From Scilla litardierei (taxonomy: Eukaryota; Streptophyta; Magnoliopsida; Asparagales; Asparagaceae), in the NCBI GenBank assembly GCA_030789695.1, contig CM061142.1, positions 156,584,714 to 156,648,713 on the forward strand: a stretch of 64,000 nucleotides of DNA, read 5' to 3'. The translations under genes were made by a program, and so were the position numbers. Under the pieces are notes generated by a model. That model was not told where the DNA came from, did no database searches, and worked only from the letters and a program-made list of their open reading frames with translations. Below, piece after piece: positions 9,675 to 22,500 of this stretch; the first letter of the stretch is position 1, and each line of letters opens with the position of its first letter.

Positions 9675-11034
9675 GGGAAGATTGAACTCCAGTCACTCCC
9701 ATACTCTCTCAAACTATGAGTTACCCCAAAACCCCAGTGAAGTGTTAAGTGTTCTATGTACATGTTTTATACGGGATGTTCCACAAGATGTTCCATGAGA
9801 TGTTCCACCACGATATTCAACAAGTTTCACAAGATTTTCCATACATGTTGTTAGTCAACCCAAGTTCACTGGTTGACTTTCTTATTGAAAACCAGAAAGC
9901 CAGACATTCTTTCCAAAGCAAGCTGGCCAAGTGAAGTGAGGATAAAGACAAGTCCAACATTTCGGGGTGTCTAGTATTGTTTCAAGATGTTATCAATTCC
10001 TTGTTCACGATGATAGTTAACCAGGACCACTGGTTTTAAAACCAGAAATTAAAGCAGAGTGGATGCTAAGAAATTTGAGGATAAAGACAAGTCCAACAAA
10101 CATGGAATACAAAAACTGTTGGTTTAAGGGTGGTAGTTTCGGTAGTACACAATTTACCCAAGTTGATGTTTGTGTTTAACAACCACCAAAGTTGAAAGTT
10201 GGCAAAGTAATCTATAGTTGATTACTTTTCTATTAGATTAGGTTTCTAGTTCGGTTCAAGTCAAGTAGCCGTTCGGAGGCTATAGTGGTGTCCTAAGTTC
10301 ACACGGGTACACTTATCTAATTTTCTAACATTAGAATTAGTCGTGACTTACCAGTTTCGAGGCTGTCGTAGCTAGCCGGAATTTGATCTAGTGCTTCCTC
10401 TGAAGTAGGTGCACAATAGTTTGTACCTGCAACACAAAAACATTGATCAACACGCAACGTTCCTATCTAAATAATCTTATCGTTCTGATTTTCAAAACTG
10501 GCTAAAACGGTGTCGGAAAACGTTCTAAATTTTTCTATAGCCTAGATATGATGAAAATAATTTTACTGCAGGAGGAAATATTTTTCTGAAGCTCCTAGGT
10601 ATTTTTATAATTTTTAAAAGCTCAAAAACAATTTAAAAACTATTTTTCAATTAGTGACGTAATTATTCAAACATTTCTTCTGGGTGCAATCGGTATCGGA
10701 AAGTTGCAAATGAACTGTCAAAATGGCCGTCTCGAAGAGTACTTTAACATATATTTTTATCACTTAGTAGTGTACGTAAAAATATCAAGATACGGATTTT
10801 TAAAAGAAAGTAACGTATTTAAAATTTAGGCTTAAAAATTAATTTTGGAAAGACTAAGCGTCGGATTGAGATGAAACTAGCGCCGTTGGGTCCGAAACAT
10901 CGTTTCTGATTTTCTGGAGCTATCCGCTCATTTTTCTGGCCCCTGTATCTTAAGTTATGGGTTTAAACCATTAAACCCTATTTAATAATTAATTAAAAAT
11001 ACGAAAAAACGAAATATTCTTAATATTTACAAGT

Positions 11035-11740
11035 TTGCCCTTGGACAACTCACGCATTCGCCGTTTGTTAACAACGGAGGGGGGCTCGGGCGCTGGCAAA
11101 CGGAGGCGACGACGGCGAGGGAGGCGGGGGTGCACGGCGGTCGTCGGATGCGGAGGAGGTGCTCGGGGACGGCGTCGATGTCGAGGCGAGAGCGGCGGAG
11201 CAGGCGGAGCGGGCTTCGGGGTTGTGGTCGATGCGACTGGCGGAGGAAGCGGCGGCGGACTGGTCGAGCAGCACGACGACGTCCATGGCAGCGAGCGACC
11301 GCGTTCCTGTGAGCTTGGCGGTGCTGCGCTGCCGCTGGGTGACGGAGCACGGGGCCCAGGCAACGTTCGAGGCCAGGGGAGGCGAGGAGGAGCTCGGCGA
11401 AGCGGCACTATGGCGAGGAGGCCTCGTCGGAGGCGGGGGTGCAGCTCTCGGAGATCGCCGGCGGTGAGGTTGAGGAGCTCGGCGGCGTGAGCTCGAGGAG
11501 GTCGACGGCGGTTGTCGAAGAGAGGGCGGTCGGCGGAGGTAGCGGGATCTCGGATGAAAGAGGCGGGGGCTTGGTGACAGTGACGGCGGCGTTGGGCGTG
11601 TTTTGCCGTGGGTTGGGCTCGTCGGCTGCGAACGGCGGTTGCAGCCGTGAGGGCAGTAGCGGAGGGAGATATAGAGGGAGAGGGAGAGCGAGAGAGATAG
11701 AGAGAGAGGGTGGGGGCGCGCGGGGTGTTGGGTTTAAATG
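11035..11740 (-). other. GC-rich transcribed-leader-like block in LTR
   Basis: Strongly G/C-biased with CGG/GGA triplet runs; long frames are open on both strands because stops are rare at this composition. It lies just downstream, on -, of the TATA-like box at 11826-11833, so it is probably R/U5 leader. A Pro/Arg-rich frame on - (11408-10989) is also open in the other LTR but differs by replacement changes (R/H, S/P, T/N), giving no sign of protein constraint. Confidence 0.5.
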
Positions 11741-11825
11741 AAAACAGAGGGAGAGGGGGGTTGCCTGCGTGTTGCGAGAGTTAGGGGGAGAGAGATTTGC
11801 TGAGGGTTTAAAGAGATTAAGGGGG

Positions 11826-11833
11826 TATTTATA
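11826..11833 (-). promoter_or_regulatory. TATA-like box of long-LTR element
   Basis: On - the sequence reads CTATAAATACCCCC, a strong plant TATA consensus. The matching site in the 5' LTR is at 29894-29901. Confidence 0.65.
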
Positions 11834-12557
11834 GGTGTTTAAGGACTAGTTTTAGTCAAGATTATTAATGGTATTAGGTAGGAATTAGGTAGTGTTAGGT
11901 TTAGCTTTAGACTAAAAGTGGAAATTAGACTAACCCATGAAACACATGGTCCTTACGGGTAAGTGTTAGGATAATTTAATAGTTAATAGGGTAATTAGTA
12001 ATTAAGTAAAAAGGTTAAACGTAATTAGTAGATAAATACAAAATTACGATTTTGTCCCTACTAGTAAACGTGTCCGAAAAATTACGAAAACATACCCACG
12101 GGATCGTATCGTCGCGAGGATGGCGAATACGAAGTCCGTTTCAGGGTTTGAGCTACGGGGATACTAGTTTTTGGCCAAAACGTTTAGAAAGCGGGTCTGT
12201 GGGTTCTAGGCTGAAATGATATCAGAAAATTACGAAATTAATGTGGGGAGCCCTAAATGATCATAGGATGTTACTGCAGAAGTTTGAAAACGTTTTGAAG
12301 ACGTTTGAATAGAAAATAAATTCGTTGAATCAAAACGGTAATTTTGGAAGATGAATTTTAACAGAAATGTTTTGGGTATTTGAGGAAATCTGAAATTGCT
12401 GAAATACTTTATAATAAGTCTAGTGCTTCAAAATATTTTTATAAGAATTTTTGAAATCCGTTTAAAAACTCCTGATCAACCATTACAAAACACAATTAAA
12501 AATGAAATTACTTCAAATATTTAGCTTAAATGTTTTGGAAAAATTCAGGTCGTTACA

Positions 12558-14697
12558 TTCTACCCTCCTTAAAATAATTCCGTCCTCGGAATTTAAAAAA
12601 AACTTTAAAAAATAAAATAATTGTTGTTATTAAGAAGCTCAAACAAATAAATGATAAAATGAAAAACTAGTCGAATGATTACAATTTAGAAAATAGGTTG
12701 TTAATAGCATGAAATATAATGTGATATCATAGCATCAAGAAAGCAAGAGATGTTATATATGAATACATACTATTGACATCATCATAGTTTTCGTAACTAT
12801 TACTGAGACCAGTATCATCACAATAGTTACTCTGACTTCTCAGGTAGCCTAAAATTAACATGAGATGATAACATCACATGAAAATGAGGGCTATTATGAT
12901 AACATCTGTTCGAACTTGGAACCTGAGGTGATAAGCCAGTAGCAAGCTATAAAAACGGAAGACCATAAGTTTATTCGTGCTACTGGTAACTAACTGGGTC
13001 TAGCCACAGATGTCGTTCATAATATAGCATGTATTGACTAATCCACGGGTACCAACAACATCAATCTCCATAATACCCAACCACATGCTAACGTCCAGAT
13101 CAACGCCCAAAGATAAGTACAAGGCCAATACCCAAAGTTGGTACTCACTGCCTGTATTTCTTCCATCAATCTCCATAATATCACACAATAAGGCAGGATC
13201 CATGCTCTCATCCAGAGCCAAGCACAAGGTCTACATCCAACTTCAACTCCCAAGGCTAATATCATGCCAGTAAGCATCGCCATCACTCCTTCCGTAGACC
13301 AATACTTGACGTTCGCAACACCCAACATTACCCAACAAATAAACAACCAAAAGCACACTTTCCAGCACACCAGAAGGAGTAGACGCAAAAGGAAGCCTAA
13401 ACGGGATCTCAATCTGGGCGAGACCCACGGCAGAGAGCTCAAGAGAAGCCCAAGGATCACGGCTTCCCAAGATCTCAACCAAGCGGCGGTAGCGAGGGTG
13501 GCGGCGAGGGTCGTCACCAAGGCCAAAAATCCCAAAACATATTGTCGGAGGGCCATCGGTGGTTGTCGATCTATGGTGGCTGCGACTGCTTGACGTGGCG
13601 GGTGTCACTGGAGTAGGGTGGGGTGGTGAAGCTTCGGGTAAGGTTGGAGGAGCTGGGACGAATAGGTCGAGTTCGCTTGGGGAAGAGGCCGGGAGGAGTG
13701 TGAGTCAATACGGCGTAGGGGAAACCACGGGGTGGCTTGATGAGGAAGGGGATGGGTTAAAAGGAAAAAGGGAGGCACCGAAAGTCGTTGGTAGGGTAGA
13801 CTAGGTTAGGCGGGAAACGGGGCTCGAGGTGGGGAAGCGGACAAAGGAAATAAAGAGGGGGGATGGTAGGTGAAAAAGGAGGTTTAACTTATAGAGAAAT
13901 GGGTACAAGATGAAAGTATGGTCTAGAAGAGAAACACGAGCTCAAAAACGTAACAGCCTATACGTGCACGCAATGTTTGGCTCGTCTCAAAATCTCTTAG
14001 CACCATCCTCCAATACTTCTGAGTGTCCTTTGATTCGCTTCAGTTGTCGAAGTCAAACTTCTGATGATCGGAAACTCGAACGCTACCCTCCTTAAAATAA
14101 ACGTAGCTAGGGTCCAAGCAAACTAGAAAGATTCTAAGAAGTTGAAAGTTCATCAAGCTTAAAGGAATGTTGATAGTGAATAAGATCGATGACATCACAT
14201 AATCATGATTCACGTCCTTGCGGTCCAGCGGACACGGCCAGGGAAGTGACTAAGCCAGGATCACTTATGCCCTGTCTAGCTAGGTTGATCCAACAGACTT
14301 TAGCCAAGCACATTGACCGGTATCATGGTCCATTGAAGGAAGATTATCATTTATATGCGTGCCATCATCAACTGAAGGAAAGGTGATGAAGTGGGTAGAT
14401 AGTTCAACCAATGAAAATAACTATAACGGTTAGCAAAAGTGGTTACTAAGGAGGGTATAATCAAGAATAGAACGCGAGTTCCTAAGCAAGGGTTAAGAGT
14501 TCAAAGGAAGTGATGAGGATCAAGGAAGACCTAGTGAAGATGGTAATAAGGACGCTTTTACCCGTATATCCAATACAGGTGAACACTCGAGACATCCAGT
14601 ACTCGAGAGTTTTACTTGAGTATTTTATATTGTACACCCTGATCTTGCTATATCGTTCACGAGGTAGTTAGCGCGGACCTGCGTGGGCCACCAAACT
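12558..14697 (-). other. non-coding interior of the long-LTR element
   Basis: 2140 bp. On - the PPT-like AAGGAGGGTAGAA abuts the 3' LTR at 12558, preceded by CCGAGGACGGAATT. A second AAGGAGGGTAG occurs at about 14083-14096. On - the sequence just after the 5' LTR (14697 downward) is AGTTTGGTGGCCCACGCAGG. Frames of up to 172 codons (13038-13556, -) show no retroviral motif and are hydrophobic or low complexity. No gag, protease, RT or integrase signature was found. Confidence 0.75.
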
Positions 14698-16496
14698 TGT
14701 AACGACCCGCTCCCGGGGGCCCGTTACTTATTTGATATTTGCGCAGGTCCTGCAGGTTACCAGTGAAAACAAAATAGCCACGATGCAGAGATGTACAAAA
14801 ATACCCAAATAGTGTCCAATTATTATATTCCATACCGTACAAGATGTCCCAACAATATACATGAAAGAATAAAGTACATAACACTGAAAATAACTCTGTA
14901 AGCTGCAGTTGAACTTTGGCGCTATTAGCTCAGGAGCATCTATCTTCATCTGTACGTCGTCTGCGGTGCCACGGAGATGGAACCGTAGGTAAGTCACAAC
15001 AATTCTAAATATAGAAAAGAAGCAGCGCACAAGTATGACAAAAGTAACTACGTACATGTAGACCAGAGTGAAAAGTAAAGTACTGAGCAACAACTGTTCA
15101 CAACTGAAAAGTAAAGGTAAACTGAACTGAAAGGAGAGAACAACTGTACGGTGGTAGTGCAAGTGTAAAGCAGACTGAGCAAGTAAAGCGTACTACTGAT
15201 GTATCAAAAGTACGATAAGTAAAGTACTGTGACTGCACAGGTATAGTAGGTAAAGTGTATGTACTGCGTAAAGTAAAGGTGACTGTAGTGCGTAAAGTAA
15301 AAGTTACTGTAGTGCGTAAAGTAAAAGTGACTGGAGTGCGTAAAGTAAAAGTGACTGTAGTGTGTAAAGTAAAAGTGACTGGAGTGCGTAAAGTAAAAGT
15401 GACTGTGCAAAAGTAACTACATTACGTGACTCAAGTCGGAGAGTACAATATGTGACCATCAAGTCCATCTCTTGCCTGGGCGCGACCCAGACGAATGCCG
15501 AAACACAGGCAGCGGGACATGTATTTTGCCGAAACACAGGCAGCGGGACGGTATGCCGAAACACAGGCAGCGTGACGGGAAGACCAAACTCCAGTCACTC
15601 CCATACTCTCTCTAACTATGAGTTACCCCAAAACCCCAGTGAAGTGTTAAGTATTCTATGTACATGTTCCTTTCACGATATTCCACGAGATGTTCCACAC
15701 GATATTCCACAACAAGTTTCACAAGATTTTCCATACGGTGTATCACATGTTAGTCAACCCAAGTCCACTGGTTGACTTTCTTATTGAAAACCAGAAGCCA
15801 GACATTCTTTCCAAAGCAAGCTGGCCAAGTGAAGTGAGGATAAAGACAAGTCCAACATTCGGGATGTCTAGTATTGTTTCAAGATGTTATCAATTTCTTG
15901 TTCACGATGATAGTTAACCAGGACCACTGGTTTTAAAACTAGAAAGTAAAGTAGAGCAGATGCTAAGAAATTTGAGGATAAAGACAAGTCCAACAAACAT
16001 GGAATACAAAAACTGTTGGTTTAAGGGTGGTAGTTTCGGTAGTACACAATTTATCCAAGTTGATGTTTGTGTTTAACAACCACCAAGTTGAAAGTTGGCA
16101 AAGTAATCTATAGTTGATTACTTTCCTATTAGATTAGGTTTCTAGTTCGGTTCAAGTCAAGTAGCCGTTCGGAGGCTATAGTGGTGTCCTAAATTCACAC
16201 GGGTACACTTATCTAATTTTCTAACATTAGAATTAGTCGCGACTTACCAGTTTCGAGACTGTCGTAGCTAGCCGGAATTTGAGCTAGTGCTTCCTCTGAA
16301 GTAGGTGCACAATAGTTTGTACCTGCAACACAAAAACATTGATCAAACACACAACGTTCCTATCTAAATAATCTGATCGTTCTGATTTTCAAAACTGGCT
16401 AAAACGGTGTCGGAAAACATTCTAAATTTTTCTATAGCCTAGATATGATGAAAATAATTTTACTGCATGAGGAAATATTTTTCTGAAGCTCCTAGG
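14698..16496 (-). repeat. 5' LTR of long-LTR element, distal part
   Basis: Collinear with 8795-10606 of the 3' LTR. It ends in GCTCCTAGG, where the Tat element is inserted; the uninterrupted version GCTCCTAGGTATTTT is seen near 10597-10612. Confidence 0.9.
15266..15409. repeat. 24-bp minisatellite in 5' LTR
   Basis: Six units homologous to 9363-9506, with unit variants such as GTGTAAAG and AAGTTACTG not present in the other LTR. Confidence 0.88.
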
Positions 16497-17543
16497 TGTT
16501 ACAACCTAAAGATCGTAGGAGCCCGATTCCCGCCCGGATCCGCTAACATACCCCATTAACTCACCATTTCACAAAAGGGCCGCCGCCCTGAAAATCCGGG
16601 GCATCATGGAGACAGGCGCGCCTTGCAGCGCTCCCTGAACCGGCCGAGGCGAACAACCGCAGCCGGCCGAGGCGAACAACCGCAGCCGCCCGACACACCG
16701 GGGTAGCACGCTTGGGGACGCTTGGGTAGCTAGGCCAGGCTTATTGACGGGCGCGGCCGGGCCGGACAACCCCGATCGGAACGGCCCGTCCGATTCCCGC
16801 GAACCGCGGCGCCTAAAGTGACACAGCCAGACCTTTAGTTCGACGCTAACGACAAACAGCCTAGGATAAGGACACGACTGACACATACGTCACCCGACCG
16901 CCTGACAAAGCACCCCCAGGCGGCTGACCCGTCCGACGGTTAGTGCTTTCGGCCCTGACATCCCGACAGAAGCAGGTCAGAAACTCCTGTTCCCGATGTC
17001 CTTGTCCGAAGCTTCCGCTGACACCCGAGCCAGCTCAGCACGCCTAGTCATCACCCGTCAGGTATAAATACCCCCTCTCCTCTTACGGAAGGGGGGTTGG
17101 AAAATTCTCTCTCATCTTCTATTATTCACACACGAGAGCAAAGGTCCTCCATATCTTTGTTCTCCCACCTATAGCTCGTCACGCGAGGCGGACACACAGT
17201 TAGTCCGGCCGGCGTGTCTAGCCCCCCTTTTAAGCCCTTTTACTGACTTAGGCATCGGAGGGGCTAAGGGTTGAACCCCAACCCCGCCCTTCTGATGAGT
17301 TGTTCGTGCTGCAGGAGAGCTCACCCCTAGACCAAAGTCAGCGTCAGCCCCCCCGCCGTCCAACCTTCCTCAGCTACGTCCGGCGAGATACGACCCCGTG
17401 AGCACCACCGGCAACAGATCCAACCTCTTCACCCCACCAATCACTTGTAAAACAGCCTACCTACACCTTCTTCTCCACATAACCATCGTGCCCTTGGTTC
17501 CCCATAATATAAATTCATTGTACGCGAGTTCCACATCGTAACA
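16497..17543 (+). repeat. 5' LTR of Tat element
   Basis: 1047 bp. TATA box GGTATAAATACC near 17061. It lacks a 33-bp segment present in the 3' LTR near 28059-28091, flanked by CCCGACA repeats, so a slip or recombination deletion is likely. Confidence 0.95.
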
Positions 17544-17545
17544 AT

Positions 17546-17562
17546 TGGTGCCGTCTGTGGGA
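17546..17562 (+). other. primer binding site of Tat element
   Basis: TGGTGCCGTCTGTGGGA two bases after the 5' LTR, close to the TGGCGCCGTCTGTGGGA-type PBS known for Tat-lineage elements. Confidence 0.85.
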
Positions 17563-17578
17563 ACGAAGGGTCACACCC

Positions 17579-19437
17579 ATGTTAGACTCCATGCCGATCC
17601 CGCAGAACCCTGACCACGGAAAGGATCCCTTGTGTCAGGAACCGCTCTCTCTACAAATCACCCCGGCGTCCGATCCCCTTCTGGGGGTGGGCGCCGAAAC
17701 TGAGCGCACTTCAGCCCACGCTGTCCTGAAAAGCTTCGAGGTCGTTACTCAGGCAAGGGGAGACTATCAGATGGCTGAAACGGAGCCTCCGCCCGGCCCC
17801 TCAGAGCCCCAGAACATGAGGCAGAACCTCCGCTTTCAGTTCGAAGAGGAGGGAGAAGACAGGGGGCTCGCCGAGGAGATTGCGGCCCAGCAAAGGCTCC
17901 TGGAAGAGGAGATGGAAGTTGCGCAGCGGTGGAGGCGCCTGGGGGAGGCGGCCGCCGCGCAAAGGCGTTTGGACGAGGCGGCCGAGACCGCCCAGAGGGC
18001 CTACCAGGAAGAAGAGGCCGCCCGCCGCCAACTCCGCTTCATCGTCACGGAGCGCGAGAGGCTAAGGAGAGGAAACAGGAGCAACCAAGAAGTCTGGAAG
18101 AGACGACGATGGGCCGGTGGCTCGGGAACGGGCGGGACCCGTTGCTGAACAGGTCCCCGCCTGGAGGAGGCGGCCCGCATCACCAGCACCACCCCTCCGA
18201 TACCCTACACGAGGAAGCCGTTTGTCGACAACTACGCTTCCTCACCGCCGAGCGTGAGAGACTACTTCGGGAGAATCAAGAACGGATGGAGGCCCGGGAA
18301 GAGCCGGCCGGGAGGCGCTGGCGCTGGGAGAACCGTATCCCGCGACCCGTCGAATCCTTGACCCGGGGAAGGAGCTACTCCCCGGGGACGGAGGACCGTC
18401 GGTGACCGAGGCGCGACCGAAGCCAGACCCCCGAATGGTGGAGAGGGGATATGCCGGATCGCCCTACCTATCCGGAGGAGGCCACGCCACTAGCACGGTG
18501 GATCACGTCCGCCCCAAGGCCCGTAAGGTTCAAGCCCCCTCACTTGGCCACCTACAATGGGAAAGGCGACCCCCTCACGCACGTGCAACAATACCGGGGG
18601 GCGATGGAGGCGCAGGATGTGGACGAGGCATTCCTATGCCGACATTTCTTCCAAAGCCTGAGGGACACCGCACTGGATTGGTATTTTGGCCTGCCCGCGA
18701 GATCCGTTGGGAGCTTTGGCGAGCTGTCCCACAAGTTCTACCAAGAGTTCTGAGCCGGGCGGACGAAGAAGAAGCCCTTGGACTATCTCAGCACAGTAGT
18801 CCAAAGGGAGGGAGAGACGACGGGTAGATACCTCCACCGCTTTCAGGAGGAAAGACGGGCGGTGGTAACATGTGGCGATGAGGTGCTTATGCTGGCCTTC
18901 AAGACAGGGTTGCGAACTCGGAGCCTCCATAAATCCCTGCTCCAGGATCCGCCGACCGACTATGAAGCATTGGTGGTAATGACGGAAAGGCACGCGTTGG
19001 CCGAAGAGACTCTAGGTGCAAAGGCCGTATTCCCCCCGGCAAAACCGTCCCAAGACGGACCCCGGCCACACCCTCTTCCGAGGCAGGAAGAGAGGGGCCG
19101 AGACCGCGGTCAGATGTCCCGACCGCGGCAGGAGCCGCCCGAGCCTCGCCCACAAGAGCGCCTAGGCCCGGTGCGCGGGCTCGCCCCGGCTCGGGGGCCC
19201 CCTGGAGTCGTCCCAAGACAAGAAGGCCCCTTACAGGCGCCTTACACGCGACTCAATGCCCCCATGATGGAGGTGTTGGCCGCGGCGACAAGGGCCGGGT
19301 TACTGCTGGAGCCTCCCCGGGAGATGAGGACGGACCCGGCGAGGCGAGACTCCCGGAGATACTGCTGTTATCACCGGGACCACGGCCACGACACCGACCG
19401 CTGTTACTCCCTCAAGAGAGAGAGATCGAGCGACTGA
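17579..19437 (+). pseudogene. Tat gag, broken
   Basis: The start at 17579 opens a charged N-terminal region with Glu/Arg-rich coiled-coil character; a phrase RRQLRFIVTERERL recurs later as CRQLRFLTAERERL, an internal duplication. The frame shifts near 18100, with stops at 18403-18405 and 18751-18753. The capsid-like core at 18451-18753 (FKPPHLATYNGKGDP, ALDWYFGLPARSVGSF) matches the plant Retrotrans_gag pattern and continues after the stop (DYLSTVVQREGE, LHRFQEER). The C-terminal part has the Cys/His cluster CCYHRDHGHDTDRC. The final break is an expansion in a GA run near 19412-19424. Virion protein role inferred from family. Confidence 0.85.
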
Positions 19438-19572
19438 TCCAGGCGGGTCACCTGGGGAACTTCGTCACGGGAAGGCGGGTGGCAGCAGGAGATAGAGCCC
19501 CCCCGGAGGAGGGGGGACGGGAACCGCCGGCGGACCGCGATAAGGAGGAGCCACGCCCCCCCAAGGGCGGTC

Positions 19573-22500
19573 ATGCGAATTGAGATGATAACCGGAGGGT
19601 CTTCCTCGGCGGGACGGGCGCTCGCAATCCCGGGGCCCGGAGCCCGACAGGTGATGGTGGCGGCCGCCGGCCGTCGACCGAAGCGAAGAAGGACACACCG
19701 ACCCCCCATCACCTTTACCGAGGAGGACTGGCTGGGGACACGGAGCCAGGACAATGAAGCTCTCGTCATCGAGGCTCGGATCGGGGCGATGGACGTCGAC
19801 CGTCTCCTGATTGACACCGGTAGCTCCTGCGACATCTTGTTCCTGTCAACGGTCGAGAGGATGGGGTGGGGGCGTGCAGACCTAGAGCCCTATGTGGGCC
19901 CTGTTGCTGGCTTCACGGGCCACGTGATCCCCATTGAGGGAACGATCACCTTGCCCATGACCCTGGGGGAAGAACCGAGGGTCGTGACCAAGGAAGCACT
20001 TTTCGTCATCGTCGACGTCGCGTCGTCGTATAACGGAATCATAGGGCGTCCATATATGACGGCCATCGAGGCGCTCCCCAGCCTGCAACATCAGACGATG
20101 AAGTTCCGGACCCCGCGGGGGGTGGGACAGGTGCGGGGAGGGCGGGAGGTGCCCGGAGACCACAACCAGGCGCCATCCCTGCCCAGGAGCCCGAGGCGGC
20201 CCCTGACGGCTCTCATCCCGGACGAGAGGGAGGACTTCTGCGACCAGTGGCCGACCCCGGCAGAGGAAGTGGAGGAGGTCCCAGTGGCCTCAGACGAGGA
20301 AAAAACCGTCTCCGTCGGGACGAAACTCCCGTCCGCATTGAGGACGGCCCTCGTTGCCTTGCTCCGAGAAAACGCAGACATATTCGCGTGGTCACCCGCA
20401 GACATGCCCGGGGTGGACCCGAGAGTAATCTCACACAGGTTGAATGCGGACCCGGAAGCCCGACCTGTTCGACAGAAGAAGAGAAGTGCAGGGGGCAAAA
20501 AGAAGAGGGCGGCCGAGGAAGAAGTAGAGCGACTCCTCGAGGCCAAATTTGTTCGGCCGGTGGACTACCCCGACTGGCTCGCCAACGTCGTTCTGGTGAA
20601 GAAGCCCAGTGGGAAGTGGCGCATGTGCGTCGACTTCACCGACCTCAACAAGGTATGCCCGAAGGACAGCTTCCCTCTACCCAGAATCGACCACTTGGTG
20701 GACCAGGCGTCCGGCTATGAGTTGTTGAGCTTCATGGACGCCTTCTCGGGGTACAACCAGATACCGATGGCAGAGGAAGATGAGGAGAAGACATCTTTTG
20801 TCACTGATAAAGGCACCTTCTGTTACACCAAGATGCCCTTCGGACTGAAGAACGCCGGGGCGACCTATCAACGAATGGTGGACCGAATATTCGGCCCTCA
20901 GGTGGGACGAAACCTGGAGGTCTACATTGACGACATGCTGGTAAAGAGCGGAAGGGCCCCCGACCACCTCACAGACCTGCAGGAAACCTTCCAGAGGGTC
21001 CACCGGTACAACCTGAGGCTAAACCCCGCGAAGTGTATCTTTGGCGTGCAATAGGGAAAATTCCTGGGCTTCATGATAACGAAGCGGGGAATCGAGGTGA
21101 ACCCCGACAAGGTGACGGCCCTCATCGGTATGACGGAGCCCCGGACGATCCGGGACTTGCAGCGACTGAACGGCCGGATCGCTGCTTTAGGGTGATTCCT
21201 GTCGAAATCGGCGGAGAAATCGCTCCCTTTCTTCAGGGTCTTGCGCACAGCCTTGGGCGAAGCTAAAGATCAAAGGAAGGTGATCCCGTGGGATGACGAC
21301 TGTGACCGGGCGTTCGCGGAGCTGAGAGCATACCTACAGAGCCCACCGCTCCTCGCGCGGCCGGAGGAGGGCGAACCCCTGGGGTTGTACCTGGCGACCA
21401 CCGAGGGGGCCGTTAGCTTCGTCCTGATCAAGGAGGAAGGAGGAGTGCAACGCCCCGTTTACTATGCCAGCTGGATCCTCCGGGAGGCGGAGACTCGTTA
21501 CAGCCCGATCGAGAAAGCCGCCTACTGCCTAATCACCACGGCCCGAAAGCTCCGACCCTACTTCCAGGCCCACCCCATAATCGTCCACACCGACATGCCC
21601 CTCGAAAAGAACCTGAAAAGGCTGGAGCGGTCGGGGAGGATGCTCAATTGGAGTGTCGAGCTCAGCGAGTTCGACATAACGTACAAAGCCCGGACGGCAA
21701 TCAAGGCCCAAGCGCTGGCCGACTTCGTGGTGGAATTCACAACGGAAGTCCCACCGGGGGACCGGACGGAGCTCCCATCGGTGACCACGTCCCCGCGGAG
21801 GATCGAGGTGGGTGAACCCTCAGCACCCTCCCCGACGACAGTGGGCGAATTATGGACCATCCACGTCGACGGCTCCGCAACAGGCTCCGGGACAGGAGCA
21901 GGTATAGTCATTCAGACCCCGGATGGATGTTCGCTGGAGTACGCCCTGCGCTTCAGCTTCCCGGCCACCAACAATGTCACGGAATATGAAGCCGCGGTTA
22001 ACGGGTTGAAGCTTGCTAGGGCGGTGGGGGCGACGAACGTGTTGCTCCTGAGTGACTCCCGCCTTATCATCCAACAGATCCTGGGGGGCTTCGAAGCCCG
22101 AGAGGAAACAATGAAGCGATACCTAAATCGCATCCAGATCGAATTCTGCAAGTTCAAGAAAGCGGACGTCCAACACCTACCCCGCTCCAGCAACCTCCGG
22201 GCGGATGCCCTGTCTAAACTGGCTTCCTCGTCAGCGGCCGAGATCGGGAAGGCAATCTACGTGGAAAGCCTGATGACGCCAACCATCGACGAAGGAGAGC
22301 TGATGTGCGCGGACACGAGGACGTCATGGATGACCCCCATTATAAAGTACCTAGAAACGGGCGAGCTACCCGAGGAACGGATGCTGGCAAAACAGGTGGA
22401 AAGGCGGGCCCTTTCATTCGCACTTCTTGACGGAGTGTTGTACCGCCGCCGCCGCGCCAATTTCGACGTCTTGCCCTACCTGAAATGCTTGGGCCCGAAG

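Larger units (their letters stand above)
8795..12557 (-). repeat. 3' LTR of the long-LTR element
   Basis: 3763 bp, collinear with 14698-16496 plus 28674-30624. It contains a 24-bp minisatellite, a GC-rich leader-like block and a TATA-like box. Reverse-strand termini are TGTAACGACC and GTCGTTACA. Confidence 0.88.

Noticed and set aside
11035..11490. Several 100-150 codon frames in the GC-rich LTR block on both strands
   Set aside because: Open because GC-rich CGG repeats lack stops; copies differ by replacement changes and both strands are equally open.
13038..13556. 172-codon hydrophobic frame in the long-LTR element interior
   Set aside because: Trp/Leu-rich without recognisable domain or start context, and overlapped by frames on the other strand; no support for a protein.
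17200..17330. tRNA-like stretch in the Tat LTR
   Set aside because: GGTTGAACCCCAACC resembles a T-arm, but no cloverleaf with acceptor and anticodon stems can be drawn.
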